From the NCBI GenBank assembly GCA_051294375.1, contig CM119265.1, positions 10,619,042 through 10,683,041 on the forward strand: 64,000 bases of DNA, written 5' to 3'. The stretch comes from Paraspadella gotoi. Taxonomy: Eukaryota > Chaetognatha. Both the position numbers and the translations under genes were made by a program. Positions within the stretch are counted from its first letter, which is position 1, and the number at the start of each line of letters is the position of its first letter. Positions 1 to 11,605 of this stretch are shown piece by piece. The notes under the pieces are model-generated. The model was given only the letters and a program-made list of their open reading frames with translations, was not told the origin of the DNA and did not search any database.

Positions 1-49
1 GAAGTGGGTATACCGTGTGGTCCTAAAGAAATTTAAATGTTACGTTAAC

Positions 50-1422
50 CTAAAGATCCTTTCGGGATTGACTGAACAAAAACTTCTTACCAATCGCTAG
101 ACTTGGGTCAATAATTACATTCTTTTCACTTATGTTTTCCAAATAATCTTTGTAGGCTGGAGTCAATAAATCCGCTGATTTAATACATTGCGTTAAAGAG
201 TAGCCCACGGAGAGATCCTCTTCCTCTGTAAACAAACTCGAATGGAAACAGGTTTGCCTAGTTATATCTCTAACAGTAACATTTAAGGAATTATTACAAA
301 CATATTTTACTTTCTGAATATATTGTTCAATATAGACTCACCACCGGCCGTCCATTCATCTTGTGCTATGTACATTAGAGCCGGTATACAATATTGAGCT
401 ACGCCATATTCGTCCGGTTCATGGCAATTAATCATCCAAACGGGAAGCATTATATGTTCGAAATGCTAAAAAGCGTCAAAAGAATGTTTTCACTGTTGCT
501 TAATCGTTCAACTTATGTATTACATTCTCCGCTGACTTACTTGTGGGTACCCCACATGCTTATCTAAAGTTTTTAGCTCAACTTCCCTTATGCAGTAGAC
601 GATTCCTTCTACAGATGTATAAGGATTGAATTCAATGTTTGGAAAGCCACCAGCTGCTGGATCCTCTCCTTTAAAAGGAAAACTAGCATGTAAGAGAAAT
701 ATATGAAGAAATGACAAGTCCAAATCGGAAAATTACCTTTTTTATTAAATTTTAATTGGAAACCAAACAAAAGACCCCAGAATCTTTTTCGCATACTTCT
801 TTCTAAGTAGGTTGACATTCTGTAACAAGAAAAAAGTAGTATTCAATGAAAGTGGACGTCCGAAAAGGAAAATTAAATGCAACATATTGATTTATACCTG
901 TCAGGATTCATATCAAGACCATAAGCGAAGTAATACAAATAGCCGGGCGGAGGTTTGGCATTAACCCGAAAACAGAGAGGAGGATACGGCGCGATTGGTT
1001 CAGGACCATCGTCCTTCGGATTTCTAAATTATTATCTTAATTATTTTAAAGAAAAGAAATTAAGATTGAATAAAGCCGTATTAGTAATACGACTAATTAT
1101 GATTATTATGATTATTATTATTATGATTATTATTGATTATAAGATTTATTATATTAAGAATGAATAATGCCGTATTAGTAATACGGCTTTCATCAAAGAC
1201 TAACATGCGTGTTTTATGGGCAAAATTCAATCTCCCTTATCTTTCTAGTAAAAATTATTAATTCTCAAGATAATTTCTTGCGTCTTACTTTTCCTTTAAA
1301 ATAAGTTTTTGAGCCAACATTGAAGGCAGATTGGGCCCGGACCTGTAAGCACATATTACATTAATTTCAAAATCGGATTTTTTGGTAAAAAAATTTAATA
1401 GGAAAACTTACTCGTTAGACAT
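50..1422 (-). CDS. gamma-glutamylcyclotransferase-like protein (GGCT/AIG2 fold), 7 exons
   Basis: Seven exons join in frame on the minus strand: 1412-1422, 1289-1342, 898-1023, 737-819, 541-668, 342-465 and 50-225. All introns are GT-AG and phases match at every junction, giving 702 nt and 233 residues, with start ATG at 1420-1422 and TAG at 50-52. Family hallmarks are seen directly: YFAYG at residues 53-57 (the family's substrate-binding loop), a GFPNIEFNP segment, and VEGIVYCI...LDKHVGYP. GGCT enzymes release 5-oxoproline from gamma-glutamyl amino acids or peptides in the cytosol. The family's general base, Glu98 in human GGCT (in LDEQEG), aligns with Val130 here, and the usual YGSN is YGLD. 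Catalysis is therefore doubtful and the protein may be a pseudo-enzyme or have another role. The first coding exon holds only 11 coding bases; its choice rests on the ATG, a GTAAGT donor and matching phase, so the N-terminus is the least certain part. Confidence 0.85.
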
Positions 1423-1564
1423 TGTCGCTTACATAAAGACTTAATTGATGAAAAGGGGTTACTAAAACTAGACACGATAAACAAGATCCGCGTCTGGCTA
1501 CCGAGGAGCATCATGAAATCTCTAATCTCGAGTCAAATCTCAAGAAGGGAAAGAGGAGCTTTGG

Positions 1565-1572
1565 TGACGTCA
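1565..1572. promoter_or_regulatory. palindromic CRE-type site upstream of the GGCT-like gene
   Basis: TGACGTCA, the full cAMP-response element palindrome bound by CREB/ATF bZIP factors, lies about 145 bases upstream of the predicted ATG of the minus-strand GGCT-like gene. The position suits a proximal promoter. Whether it is bound is inference from the motif alone. Confidence 0.4.
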
Positions 1573-2177
1573 TCCTGAAAAAGTCAAATCTGATAAGGAA
1601 GAACTAACGACGAGCTTATATCAAACTCTAGCAAGCTTTTTAAATAAATTAGCTTATATGGTAAAAAAGCTCAATTATAAACTAGTAAACAACATTATGT
1701 TATTTATTATTCGTGTAAAAGGCAAAATCTTCAGGAACTACAATAACAGGAGTATGCCCATTAGTATAGGCGTGGAACTGGTTTATGTTTATAAAAAAGC
1801 CAAATCTTACGTTTTACTTTTAGTCACAGTACCCAAACCCAATATTAATAGGGTAGTGCGGGGTAATTCGGAACACTTTTTGAAGTATTCAAATTTTTCA
1901 CATACACTGCGGCTCAAAAAAAAAGAAGACACTCGTTAGCTTTAAATACCTATTTCTTTATCAATTTTGATAAAATATTTATGAAAAATATAACTTTTTT
2001 AAAAAGCCAACAATTGGTACAAGAAAAAAATTAATTAGTTCAGGCAGTAGAATACAGCAATACTTTAAAATCAGTCTGAAAATATAATTGGGAAAAAATG
2101 ATTTTTGGAGGTTAAGTTGATGATACTTTTTTTACTTACTGATGATAAAAGATTATTTTTTTATATAGTTTTCTTAG

Positions 2178-2295
2178 CAAAAAACACCAATTACTCGTGA
2201 TTGGATGGATGGATTGGAATGAAATTTTGTGTGTGGGTAGGGAAGTGTGTGATTGAGCTGGATATGAAGTTTCGATGGAATCGTCCGAGTTTTAC
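2178..2295 (-). mobile_element. fragment of pearl-like dispersed element (core repeat, reverse orientation)
   Basis: Read on the minus strand, this carries the same core as the repeats near 35.6, 36.8, 37.5, 44.4 and 50.3 kb: a 'gattccatcgaaacttcatatcc' type segment, then tcacacacttccctaccc, then a beta-like 'atcacgagtaattgg' end. No terminal hairpin or tetranucleotide tract is seen, so it is a fragment. Confidence 0.6.
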
Positions 2296-3530
2296 CCCAC
2301 CCTGGGATAAAACGGAACACTTAATATATTATGTATAATTTTTTATAATATTAAAAAAATAATAATAATAACTAAAACACTATTATTTGAAGCATATTGC
2401 CTCTCATTGATGTTTCATGTATAAAAAAATTTTAAATCTTACATTCTTAAGTGGGTAATATAATTTCTAATACCATGTTCTCACTTTTAAAAAATTATTG
2501 AATGACAATAGATACCAAATTTGTATATATTTTTAGATTTGTAGTATTTTTTACAAAGTTTTTTATTTCTTTTCATTCCTGAATATCGTCCCCATCTTTC
2601 TTTTCAATTAATATTGGGTTTTTTCCCTTTTTTATTTCCAATGTTATTTTTTCTAATTCTTTTTTATTTATAATTTTTATTTATATTTTTAAATTATATT
2701 TTATTTTTATTTTCTTTTATAAATTTTTATATTTATATTAATTTTATATTTTGTCTCAAACTAATTTTTTAACAATATTTAGGCGTTAAATTCCTTTCCA
2801 AACTTTTGTATATTTTTTATTGCTAAAAAACATTAATAGTATAATAATTTTTTTGCCTAATAATTTAACAAATGTTGCTAACTTTTCAATACTAAGTAAA
2901 TACGTTATAAAAAGCATATGAGGTAACACAGAATACTTACTTTTTAGGTGTTCCGTTTTAACCCAATTTAATTGTCGCTATGTAAAAAATAATTGAATTA
3001 TTTTCTCTCGTCTATCATATATTGATATTCCATAATCATATTACTGACAGGATTGAAAACGACTACCCAAAGACGAAATTTGACTAGCAGCTTTGAAATG
3101 AATACTGTAACTTTAATAATGGAAAGTCAGGGTGGTGAAATATTTAATGCACCAAAAAATATTTTAAAATATCTCTAAATAATTTTTTTAATTTCATTTT
3201 ATAATATATTATATTATATTATTTTCACCCCGCACTGCCCTATGCTTTGCACCGCGACGCAAAAAAAAGGAGTCACTTGTTATAATAAAAATTATTATAA
3301 CAATACTTTACAATTTAGGTCTCAAAATAGAAAAAGGAAAACATTTAAATGCAATATTATTGTAAGGGGTTATTTTAATTTGATTTAACAAGAGATGCCA
3401 TAAAGAAATAAACTTGATTGTGAAAAAGCTTTGAAAATAACCTGGAGTAAGTTATTACTCAACTGCTTTTTTCTTACTTTGAAATATATTTAAAGGAAAA
3501 TAACGAAATTTGTATTTTTTTACTACAAAG

Positions 3531-3663
3531 TTAGGAAAAACAGTTTTTAAGGTCAACAACGATTTATTATTGGATATAAGTCGTTGATATATAAAGAGTT
3601 GAAACTTGTCCGACTTATATCCAATAATAAATCGTTGTTGACCTTAAAAACTGTTTTTCCTAA
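3531..3663. repeat. perfect 53-bp inverted repeat (fold-back)
   Basis: Arms 3531-3583 and 3611-3663 are exact reverse complements over 53 bases, separated by 27 bases. Both arms contain a segment (caacaacgatttatta on one strand) that resembles the flank of the hammerhead-like repeat at 35950-35970. The structure may therefore be two element ends joined head to head. The perfect identity implies recent origin or gene conversion. Confidence 0.85.
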
Positions 3664-3944
3664 TTTACAAACACAACGAAAAGAAAGAATCATAACAATA
3701 CTACAAAGTTTAAAAAAAAACGAAATTTAAAAAAAAATATCCCGACAGAGATATTCGATGCTGAATTGGTTCAACCAGTTCCATATTATAAACTTTTATA
3801 ATAAGAAAAAAAAATTCACGGCGGATTTTTTGTACCAATACATAAGACTATCGTCCTATAATTTTCGAACGCTTTGCTAGATTTTAATGGGAATTGGACC
3901 AATCGCGTTATCTTTCTTTCTTTATATTATATATATATATTGCT

Positions 3945-3954
3945 NNNNNNNNNN
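3945..3954. other. assembly gap (10 N)
   Basis: Ten Ns sit inside a TA dinucleotide tract, with tatatattgct on the left and tatatatattgct on the right. The round number suggests a placeholder length, not a measured one. Confidence 0.95.
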
Positions 3955-4277
3955 TATATATATTGCTATATCTCTGTAGTTTTTAGCCATCAAATACGGA
4001 TTTTTTGTGTGAAAAAAGTAGCTACTTTTTTTGCGCCACAGACCGATTTATTTTACCAAATATTTTTAATCGCTACAGTAGTAAAATTTAAGATGATTTA
4101 GCTGAGAATGCAAATAAATTATCAAACAAATTAACTAGACTAATGGACGGCGTTTTTAATACAGCTGCACACGGCGCTCAGTCAAGCAATCATTATTTAA
4201 AATTACCAAAAATTAAATTTCACTTCATTACATTTTATGACTAAATGCGGTTATGTAATCCGAATAAAGTTTAATAT

Positions 4278-4283
4278 TTTATT
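4278..4283 (-). terminator. candidate poly(A) signal of RABL6
   Basis: AATAAA on the minus strand lies about 180 bases beyond the RABL6 stop codon and is a plausible cleavage/polyadenylation signal. The region is A+T rich, so chance occurrence is possible. Confidence 0.45.
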
Positions 4284-4462
4284 TGCAGCCTTATTGCCCA
4301 TGCCCAGGTATTGTTAAATTTATATATAATTAGAAGAAATATTTTATCAAAATTTTTTAAATAATATATGAAAGTAATAAAATATAAATGAAAAAAAATG
4401 GCAGAGCTGTCTTCATTTAAAAAAAAAACGATAACAATTCTTGAAAATTTGGAATCGGGGGA

Positions 4463-7400
4463 TCAAATGCTTTCGTACTCTCCACCCACCCCGCTGCCAC
4501 CGGCGCTCGCTCCGAGAAATTCCATTGCCTGCGTGGACCGAGTATAAATGAACTGATAGTTTCTGTTTTACAATTTCAAAGGCATTTTCGAGGTCCTAAG
4601 AGAAAAGACTTAATTAAATCAATCACCCAACCTGCTGCTCTTCTTTAGAGTGTTTCTTAAAGACTTTCTTCGAAGATTTATGCTTCTTTTTCCCTCCGGA
4701 TTCGTCGTCCTCTTTTAAGTCCTTATCCTTGTGTTTTTTCTTTTTCTTATGCGCCTTTTGTTGGTGATCCTCGTCCTGACGAAATTTTTCGTTTTCAAAA
4801 TAAACAAATATTTGAACAAAAAAAGTATTAAATAAATCAGTGTTGACCCCGTCTTACTTCAGTCTCTTTTTTCTTCTTTTTACTTTTCTTCTTTGTATCG
4901 GCGGATCGTTCGGATGACTCGGAAATGTCGCAAACGCTCGAGGAAGGAGCTAAATGGGACGATAGAGAGATTTACTAAGTCAAAAGTTTCTAAGTGCAAT
5001 ATCTTGCAAGCAAACAAAACAATCCGTCGGTAATCGCCGCACGCAGTTCCCATCATCACCAGTATCATTACTCAGCATCGCCGTCGACGCCATGTTTCCG
5101 ACTTTCTTCCCGGCGTCGCGGTCTCCATCGACGGAGGAGACGCCGCTCTGGGTCTCCAGGAAGTGGAAGTCGTCGAGAGTGAGGGAAGTGATGAGAGGCG
5201 GCGGGAGAACGGAGTTCGTCGAGGATGCGTGAGGGGTCGCCGTCTGAGACTGCTCAATTTCGAGCGCCCGAGATTCCGCGTCGTCGGAGTGAACCTCCTG
5301 TTAATCGAATCTCTTAAAGTTAAAGTTCAACGAAAGTTAAAGTTCTTTCTCCTCATTTTAAGTCCCGCGTCACTCGCCTCATTCGCGCCAAAAACAGTCG
5401 AGGTCGTCGCGGGAGTTTCCTCGTCTAACCAGCTCTGCAATGCGTCGTCGTCGTGGTCCACTCGCTCAACCGGCGCGACGGTTCGAATTTCTGCAGCGGA
5501 GACTTCGTGAGAGGGAGAGGGCGGCGAGACGCTGGGGATGCTCGAGGCCCCCGACGGTAAAGTTCTCGAACGAGAAGGCAAGTTGAAATTCGTCGTGTCG
5601 GGAAAGTCAAGATTTTTGAGTCTGGCTGAGATACGTTTGATTTGGGGATCCTCCTCATCGTCGTCTTCGGATGCGCGAGAGTCGACGATGAGACGCGGAG
5701 AAAGAACCGCGGGTTTGAGCTTCAAGTCTTCTGGGTTGATGTCCTCTTGAAAAGCGGCCACCATAGGATTTGCGTCTTCATCACTGAGGCAAGAGAGGGA
5801 ATATCCATGATTGTCTAGTTTTAACAAACATATCGTATCGTAACTGACCTATCTGAATCTGGGTCCTTCAAGGTCGTCGAAGTCCCCGCTTCACTGTTGC
5901 CCACGTCGTCCAAGAAACTGTTCTCGATTCCGTCTTCAAGAACGAAATCGTCGACCGAGAGGATCCCGCCAGACGAAAGGTTTTTCGCCGTCAAATCGGG
6001 AATGATCGAAGCCGAAGACGGAGGAAGCTCTAAAAAGTATTCATAGTATTTAACTTTATATTATTTTCTCTATTTTCGTTGCTAAGTGAATATTAAGAAA
6101 TAAATAATAAACCTTTCTTAGTATTTAACTTATATATATTTAAAACCGGTCTCTTAAACTATTTAGTAGTAACTAACCGTTGACAGCGGGCGAAGAGGAT
6201 TTCGACGACCGTTTTTTTGGCGTGTCACTCGGAGACGCTTTCGCCGGATCGTAACCCGCAGTGGCGGAGGCGTCAGAGAAAGCGCCCGAGAAACTGGAGG
6301 AATTGATTGCAAGGGGCGCGGGGGAAGAAGAGGGAGAGTCAGTCCGAGGGGTGGACCCGCGATAGTCGATCTGGCCTCTGGAGGCAGAGGGATGAAGGGT
6401 GGGAGTCAACGCACGAGGAGTCGGAGGTTTCGTCATTCCTGAGAATCGATTGAGAATCGATTGAGAAGCGTCTAGATTTTTCACTCAAGCTTTGTACCTC
6501 ACACTGTTTTTAATCATACTTGGGTAAAAGACTGCCAATTGCAATCCGAAAAGGTCAAGCTTTTTAAATGTACAATATACAAGTTTTAGCGACAAGTTTA
6601 ATTTCCAACAATTAAAACATAAGTAAATGAATGTTTCGTGTCATCTAACTCTCAAAGAGTCTTACCCTCTTCCAGGCACAAGTCGAGTTGCGGGCAAGGG
6701 GGTTTTGTCTCCACGCCCTCGTCCACCGATTTTCGCTTCACTTTAAAGTCCGACGTTGGCGTCGGCTGCAGCGGAGGGAGACGAACGGAAGCTGGCGAGG
6801 GCGAAGGCGCGAGCGGCGTCGATGCGACAGAGTTGAAAACACCGTCCGCGGGGAAACCGCCTCTCGTCGGCGTCGTGGGAGTCTGGAGAGAGAAAATTTA
6901 ATATATTTTAATATATATTTATTTAGCCAAACAACGTAAAGCGATCTCCGAACGTTCATCTTTTAATAATTAAACGACGCAAGCCCAAGCACTCAATCAC
7001 CAACGCACCCTTTGCGGCGTCCCATCAACCGAAGCTTTCCTCTGCTTCAAATTCTGACAGAAGAGTTCGTAATTCTGTTCTTCCGAATCCATCAAAGCGT
7101 CGAGCTCGCGCCGCGTGATCGACATTTCGCGCGCGTTTGTCTCCATTTGACGCTGAAGGCTCTCGCGCTGAAGAAGAGAAAAAGGTTTTAATTTTGAAAA
7201 ACCATTTTGATTGCAATACTAAACATTTACAGTATATTTTACATCACCTGTAAACTGAGAAAGGGAACATTGAAGAATCGGTGGAGAAATTTGAGTCCGA
7301 AGGCGGTTTTCATCGAAGACTCGGCGAAGCGAACTTCGGCGGCGTCGCTGCCGCGCTGAAGCGAAGCTTCTTCCACGAGGCACTCGTAGTCGCTCTTCAT

Positions 7401-8386
7401 CACCGCGCGAGAATTTCCCAAATCTCTGCGGACGAGAAAGTCGATTTCGCTCACGAGCTCTTTAACTTAATCTGCTACGCATAATGTACGCATTAAGTAT
7501 GCATCAGATACACATCACGTACCTGAAGTTGGCGAGGATGAGAACGGGGATTCGCGGCGGGATTTTGGGAAGTTCCTTCTTGACGTAGTCGACCGTCCAA
7601 GACTTGGTGATGTCAGTGACGATAACGACTCCATGGGTTCCTGAAATTCGCGGCAACGGTTAGATTTAAGGCTCCAAGTTTCCGAGCTTCGTCGACGCAC
7701 CTTTATAAACGTCGACCCACTCGGCATCGAGGACCGCCTCCTCCGCATCCTCCGGGAGCGAAGGCGCGTTGGCGATCTTCAAACCCGTCGACTTCTTTTT
7801 CCGTTTTCCGCGGTCGACCACGTCCCAGACCTGAAGGGAAAGGGGTTATGAACTAACAAGCAAATGAAATTGTAGTCTCTTTGAAAAGTATTAAATACAT
7901 AATAGTAAACAAATTGTATAAAAACTTATGGCCATCTTTAGGATAAGACAAACTTATCAAGCATTCCTCCTCCGTTACTGAAAGTGACTTTCCTCAACTT
8001 TGACGACGTCGTCCGTCGTCTTGTAGCTCCAATTGATGCTCCCCACTTGGATCTCTTCCGTGGGCGCGTACTCCTCGCTAAAGATTTGCCCTTTGAGACG
8101 TTGAAATAGCGACGTCTTGCCCGTATTACGGTCACCGCGAATGATTATTTTCACTGAAGTTTGTGGAAGACATCAGGATATTTCGAATTATGAATAATTG
8201 TGGGTAAAACTCACTGTTATATTGCACCCCGCGGGCGAATCTCCTCTGCAAGGCCGCCTCCATATGATGTATCCCCGGGGAGGCGCCGCCAGGCCCGCTA
8301 CGGGGCGTGTCGGGCCTTTTCCCGTTGACGCCATCGGCGGCGCCTTCATCCTCCTTGCCGAACCTTTTTCGGAATGCCGAAAACAT
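4463..8386 (-). CDS. RABL6: RABL6 (Rab-like protein 6 / Parf), 15 exons
   Basis: Fifteen exons join in frame: 8215-8386, 7993-8153, 7701-7830, 7523-7640, 7248-7425, 7009-7167, 6666-6882, 6178-6438, 5849-6029, 5378-5783, 5072-5297, 4858-4949, 4632-4775, 4572-4595 and 4463-4528 (2535 nt, 844 residues; human RABL6 is about 730). The start is [10 protein letters not shown], close to human MFSALKKLVG. GTPase motifs in order are the P-loop GDRNTGKT (64-71), VWDVVDRG (112-119), LANFRDLG in place of NKxD (around 190-197), and FAESSMK (227-233). A Ser/Pro-rich linker follows, then SVDDFV and [11 protein letters not shown], which match human SVEDFV and NPMVAGFQDDV. Next come Lys-rich exons ([20 protein letters not shown]) and the C-terminus EFLGASAGG...GEYESI, matching human EAFLGGG...DYEEL. 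RABL6 is an atypical nuclear/cytoplasmic GTPase linked to p53/ARF regulation in mammals. Oddities: exon 2 ends at GAG|GAAAGT with no GT, exon 10 uses a GC donor (GAG|GCGAGT), and exon 14 is only 24 nt. Identity is certain; exons 2/3 and 14/15 junctions are less so. Confidence 0.95.
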
Positions 8387-9693
8387 GATCCAAACGCGGT
8401 GAGAGTCTCAACGACCGGACATCGTCGTCGCAATTGATTTTTAGGACTAAGTCGGAAATAAAAGTCTAAATCAGAATATATTACGCAGTTTCGTTTGTCC
8501 TTTCAACAACACGTTCACGAATCTTGGTCCATTAAGTGCGCGGGGCGTCTCTGCCGGGCGCGTGGAGACAGCTGTCACGGACGTCACAACTGCCAACAAC
8601 ATTCCGGGTCCAGATTCTCAGACTCAGTCCCAGTTCTCGAATCTGGACTCGGCACTCGGCAGTCGGTGCTCGACCAAGTCGCAGACTCGAACAAAAGGCC
8701 ATCGATTCAAAAGACTATCGCCAGAAAACATCATTTTATTCAATTAAATCCTCTCCATTTCGATTATTTATTTTTATACTCTGATGGGAAGATGCCGACA
8801 TTTAATTTTTCAAATTTTTATTCAGGATAAAATCGTCGGGGAAAAGCTTTGTTGTGCGCGCCAAACCTGAGAGCCCCATGAATGCAATTGCATTTGCGAG
8901 CAGCGATGGCAGAACGCGCGACCAGACAGACGGACGTACTTTTCTTTCCCGTTCTGTGCACCCGACTAGCGTAGAGCCATTCGTGACTAAACGCGTCACA
9001 CCCCATTCGGAGCTCGAATTCTTTTTTCGCGTCATTTAAATGATAACTTGTTATTCCTAACCTTATCAACGATTGCGTTGGAAATGAAATGCATCACTTT
9101 AGCACAAATTGTTTTTTCACGCTTGTTTTACCTAAAACAAGGTTTATCTTTTCTTCACAGTGTTCCTTGGATAAATTTCTAAAACTACGAAATGCCCTTT
9201 TCATGTCAGAGAATCTTTTTTATGTTAATAAGCGAACCTCATATGAAGGCTAAAAGATATGTCTTATTGTCCACATGAGCCTTCTTTTTCTAAGATGTTG
9301 TGGTGACTCATGTGGAGAGATCAGAAAACATCGTTGTCGTCGTAGCTGTTTTTCGAATCATTCCAGCTCCATACCAAAATGTTTCCTGCTGAGTATTAAT
9401 CACATTGTTGGCTTGTTTCGTTATTTTCAGTTTTAACTGTCATGTTCAATGTCCGTACTTCTTTTATGGTTTTTAAACAAGTAAGAACTGCTACGCTTAA
9501 TAAAACAACAATCACAAGAATGGAAAAAATCATGACTGATATGATGATTTTGTGATAAAATACTAATTTTTTTTTATTTCGGAATTCTTAATGGAGTTAC
9601 TACCCCCTTGTTTGGTTTCGGGCGAAATGTAAATATCGCAAGGAGGTGTTTTCCTCCTTATTTCTAAAAACTTGGGTTTTGTTTGCGGTTGTT

Positions 9694-9696
<3 letters not shown>

Positions 9697-9751
<55 letters not shown>

Positions 9752-9778
9752 CTCTCTCTCTTCTCTCTCTCTCTCTCT

Positions 9779-9815
<37 letters not shown>
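9697..9815. repeat. (CT)n microsatellite
   Basis: About 120 bases of imperfect CT dinucleotides with occasional CC or TT interruptions. Translations of this tract give spurious SLSLSL or ERERER proteins on the two strands. Confidence 0.95.
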
Positions 9816-9819
<4 letters not shown>

Positions 9820-10610
9820 TTAATCTTTACTTTCATTCTTTTAGAAATTTGTATCCCATAAAAGAATTTTTTATTTTTATTTTTGAAATGAGTGTTTATT
9901 CTAGTTTTCATGGGTCACGATTCTGGAACTCGTGTCCACGAATTTCGTTTTGTCCCCAGCCTCCGCTCTGTCCCTCTCCCTTCTCCTTCTTCCGACTTAG
10001 GCCCTGGTCGAAATTCTCTTTCTAATCTTGGATCGGATTCGAACAACTCGCCTACTTTTCATGATCTTCTCTTCTTGGATGCGTTAGTTCAAGATAGAAG
10101 AATTTTCCCGACAGTTTTTTCTCTGCTTCTTTTTTTTACATTCCAAGATTTTCTTTAATATCCATTCATCGAAATCGTTTATCATTGAATTTTATTTTTT
10201 TGTTTAAAAAATACACAAAATTTTCTCTAAACTTTTCAAACTACATAATGAAAGGTTATTCTACACAAGGAAATATGTTCACCATAATAACTTTAAACAA
10301 TTTATTTTCAAGCTCCTCAGCTTGGCCCTGGGGGATTCCAAACTTTAAATTGGTAATGAAAAATGTTTTCGAACTGATTTTAAGTTCAAAAGTTTAATCT
10401 AAAGTTTTATTCACTGATCCTTTTATATTCGTTGAAAGAAAATAAGCAGATTTTTAGTCGTAAAATCTGACTACATTTATCCTTCAATTATTTTAAGTAT
10501 AAAATCAAACAACTCCATAACTTCTGAGCCACCGATAAAACAATACTTACCACATTATTATTAGCTGTATAACCGAAATCTATATCTGAAGTTGCGTAAA
10601 CAAACAGCGA

Positions 10611-10612
<2 letters not shown>

Positions 10613-10659
<47 letters not shown>
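10613..10659. repeat. (CT)n microsatellite
   Basis: An uninterrupted run of about 23 CT units, about 375 bases upstream of the SH3BGRL start codon. Confidence 0.95.
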
Positions 10660-10661
<2 letters not shown>

Positions 10662-11033
10662 CCTGCGGGTAATGTCGAAAGATCAGCCGGCATAAGTTGC
10701 AACATTAAAATTTTCATCTGAGCAAGTTTTCGGAAAAGCTCATTCGAAATACCTGTTTTTGATTTTCATACATTTCTTTCGAGTAACCTACAGTACAGGT
10801 TTCTAAAAGAATTATCTTTTACCGCTTCTGTTCTAAATTTAACCCACACTAGTTAATATAATATAATTCGATATATTTTTTTCAGATTAATATTAGACCT
10901 AACTATTACGAGCACCATACTTCCAAAAACGTGACGTTATCGACGAAACTAGCATCGGAAAACGAAAACGAATACGAATTATTAATTAAGAATAAAATTC
11001 GTGCCTTCGCCGAGCCCCTCGTCACCTTTAAAG

Positions 11034-11605
11034 ATGGCGACAGTGATCCGTGTCTACATTTCAACTTCCCCCGGAAGTTTAGACAAGAAGAAGAGAATGG
11101 AGAGGACGGTGAACGTTCTCAATGGATTCGCTAGCCGCATGGGTTACACGTTAGGTGAGTGATTTGTATCTCAGCTCAGGCATTAAATTGTTGTTATAAT
11201 AGAAATAAATTTTAAAAAAACTACTTCTCAATAATGTTTGTCCTTTTTTTAGTTTTTAAAAATACCTTATTACAAACAAAAACTTAATAAGAAAAAGTCT
11301 TGACATAATTCATCGATTTTTTAAAGAAACCATTGACGTCGCTGACCTCGAAAACAAGGAAGCAAAAGACTTCATGTTGTCGAACGTGAGTTAATTTTTG
11401 TTATATGCTCAAGACGTTTTCTATAGTCATAATTCCTGTATTGATAAATCTATCTGTCAATCCACTTTAGGGCCACAAGGATGATAAAGGCCAAGTTGCT
11501 GCGCCGCAAATATTCAACGGTGACGAAGTTTGCGGAAACTACGATGAGTTCGACTTCGCAGTTGAGGACGAGCGACTCAAGGATTTCCTTCACCTACCTT
11601 CCTAA
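11034..11605 (+). CDS. SH3BGRL: SH3 domain-binding glutamic acid-rich-like protein, 3 exons
   Basis: Exons 11034-11154, 11327-11385 and 11471-11605 join in frame (phases 1 and 0) through GTGAGT, GTGAGT and AG sites to give 104 residues. This is close to the roughly 93-114 residues of animal SH3BGRL proteins. The N-terminus MATVIRVYISTSPGS matches human MVIRVYIASSSGS, and the C-terminal half (AAPQIFNGDEVCGNYDEFD ... LKDFLHL) matches the human PPQIFN...Y.GDYDAF...FLGL pattern. The family has a thioredoxin/glutaredoxin fold but no CxxC redox motif. It acts as a small cytosolic adaptor. The ATG has a strong context (A at -3, G at +4). An overlapping ORF from 10931 to 11134 in another frame is a shadow. 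Confidence is high because all three exons align without gaps in the expected order. Confidence 0.95.

Larger units (their letters stand above)
1640..4260. other. intergenic A+T-rich spacer, no gene recognised
   Basis: The spacer between the GGCT-like gene and RABL6 is strongly A+T rich with long homopolymer runs. The only long forward ORF (1658-1939, 93 codons) has no recognisable domain. Recognisable content is a pearl-like fragment near 2.2 kb, the perfect 53-bp inverted repeat at 3531-3663 and a 10-N gap in a TA tract near 3950. Confidence 0.7.
8387..11033. other. spacer between divergent RABL6 and SH3BGRL genes
   Basis: The two flanking genes are transcribed away from each other, so this 2.6-kb stretch should hold both promoters and 5' UTRs. 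The first 650 bases are richer in G+C and CpG (aggagacagctgtcacggac and similar), consistent with RABL6 upstream sequence. Two (CT)n arrays follow. A forward ORF from an ATG at 9910 to 10158 (83 codons) resembles nothing I know, so I do not call it a gene. Confidence 0.7.

Noticed and set aside
5163-5510. 115-codon plus-strand ORF
   Set aside because: Antisense shadow of RABL6 exons 10 and 11.
9910-10158. 83-codon ORF MGHDSGTRV...
   Set aside because: Varied composition but no homologue recognised and no splice or promoter evidence; left as a possibility only.
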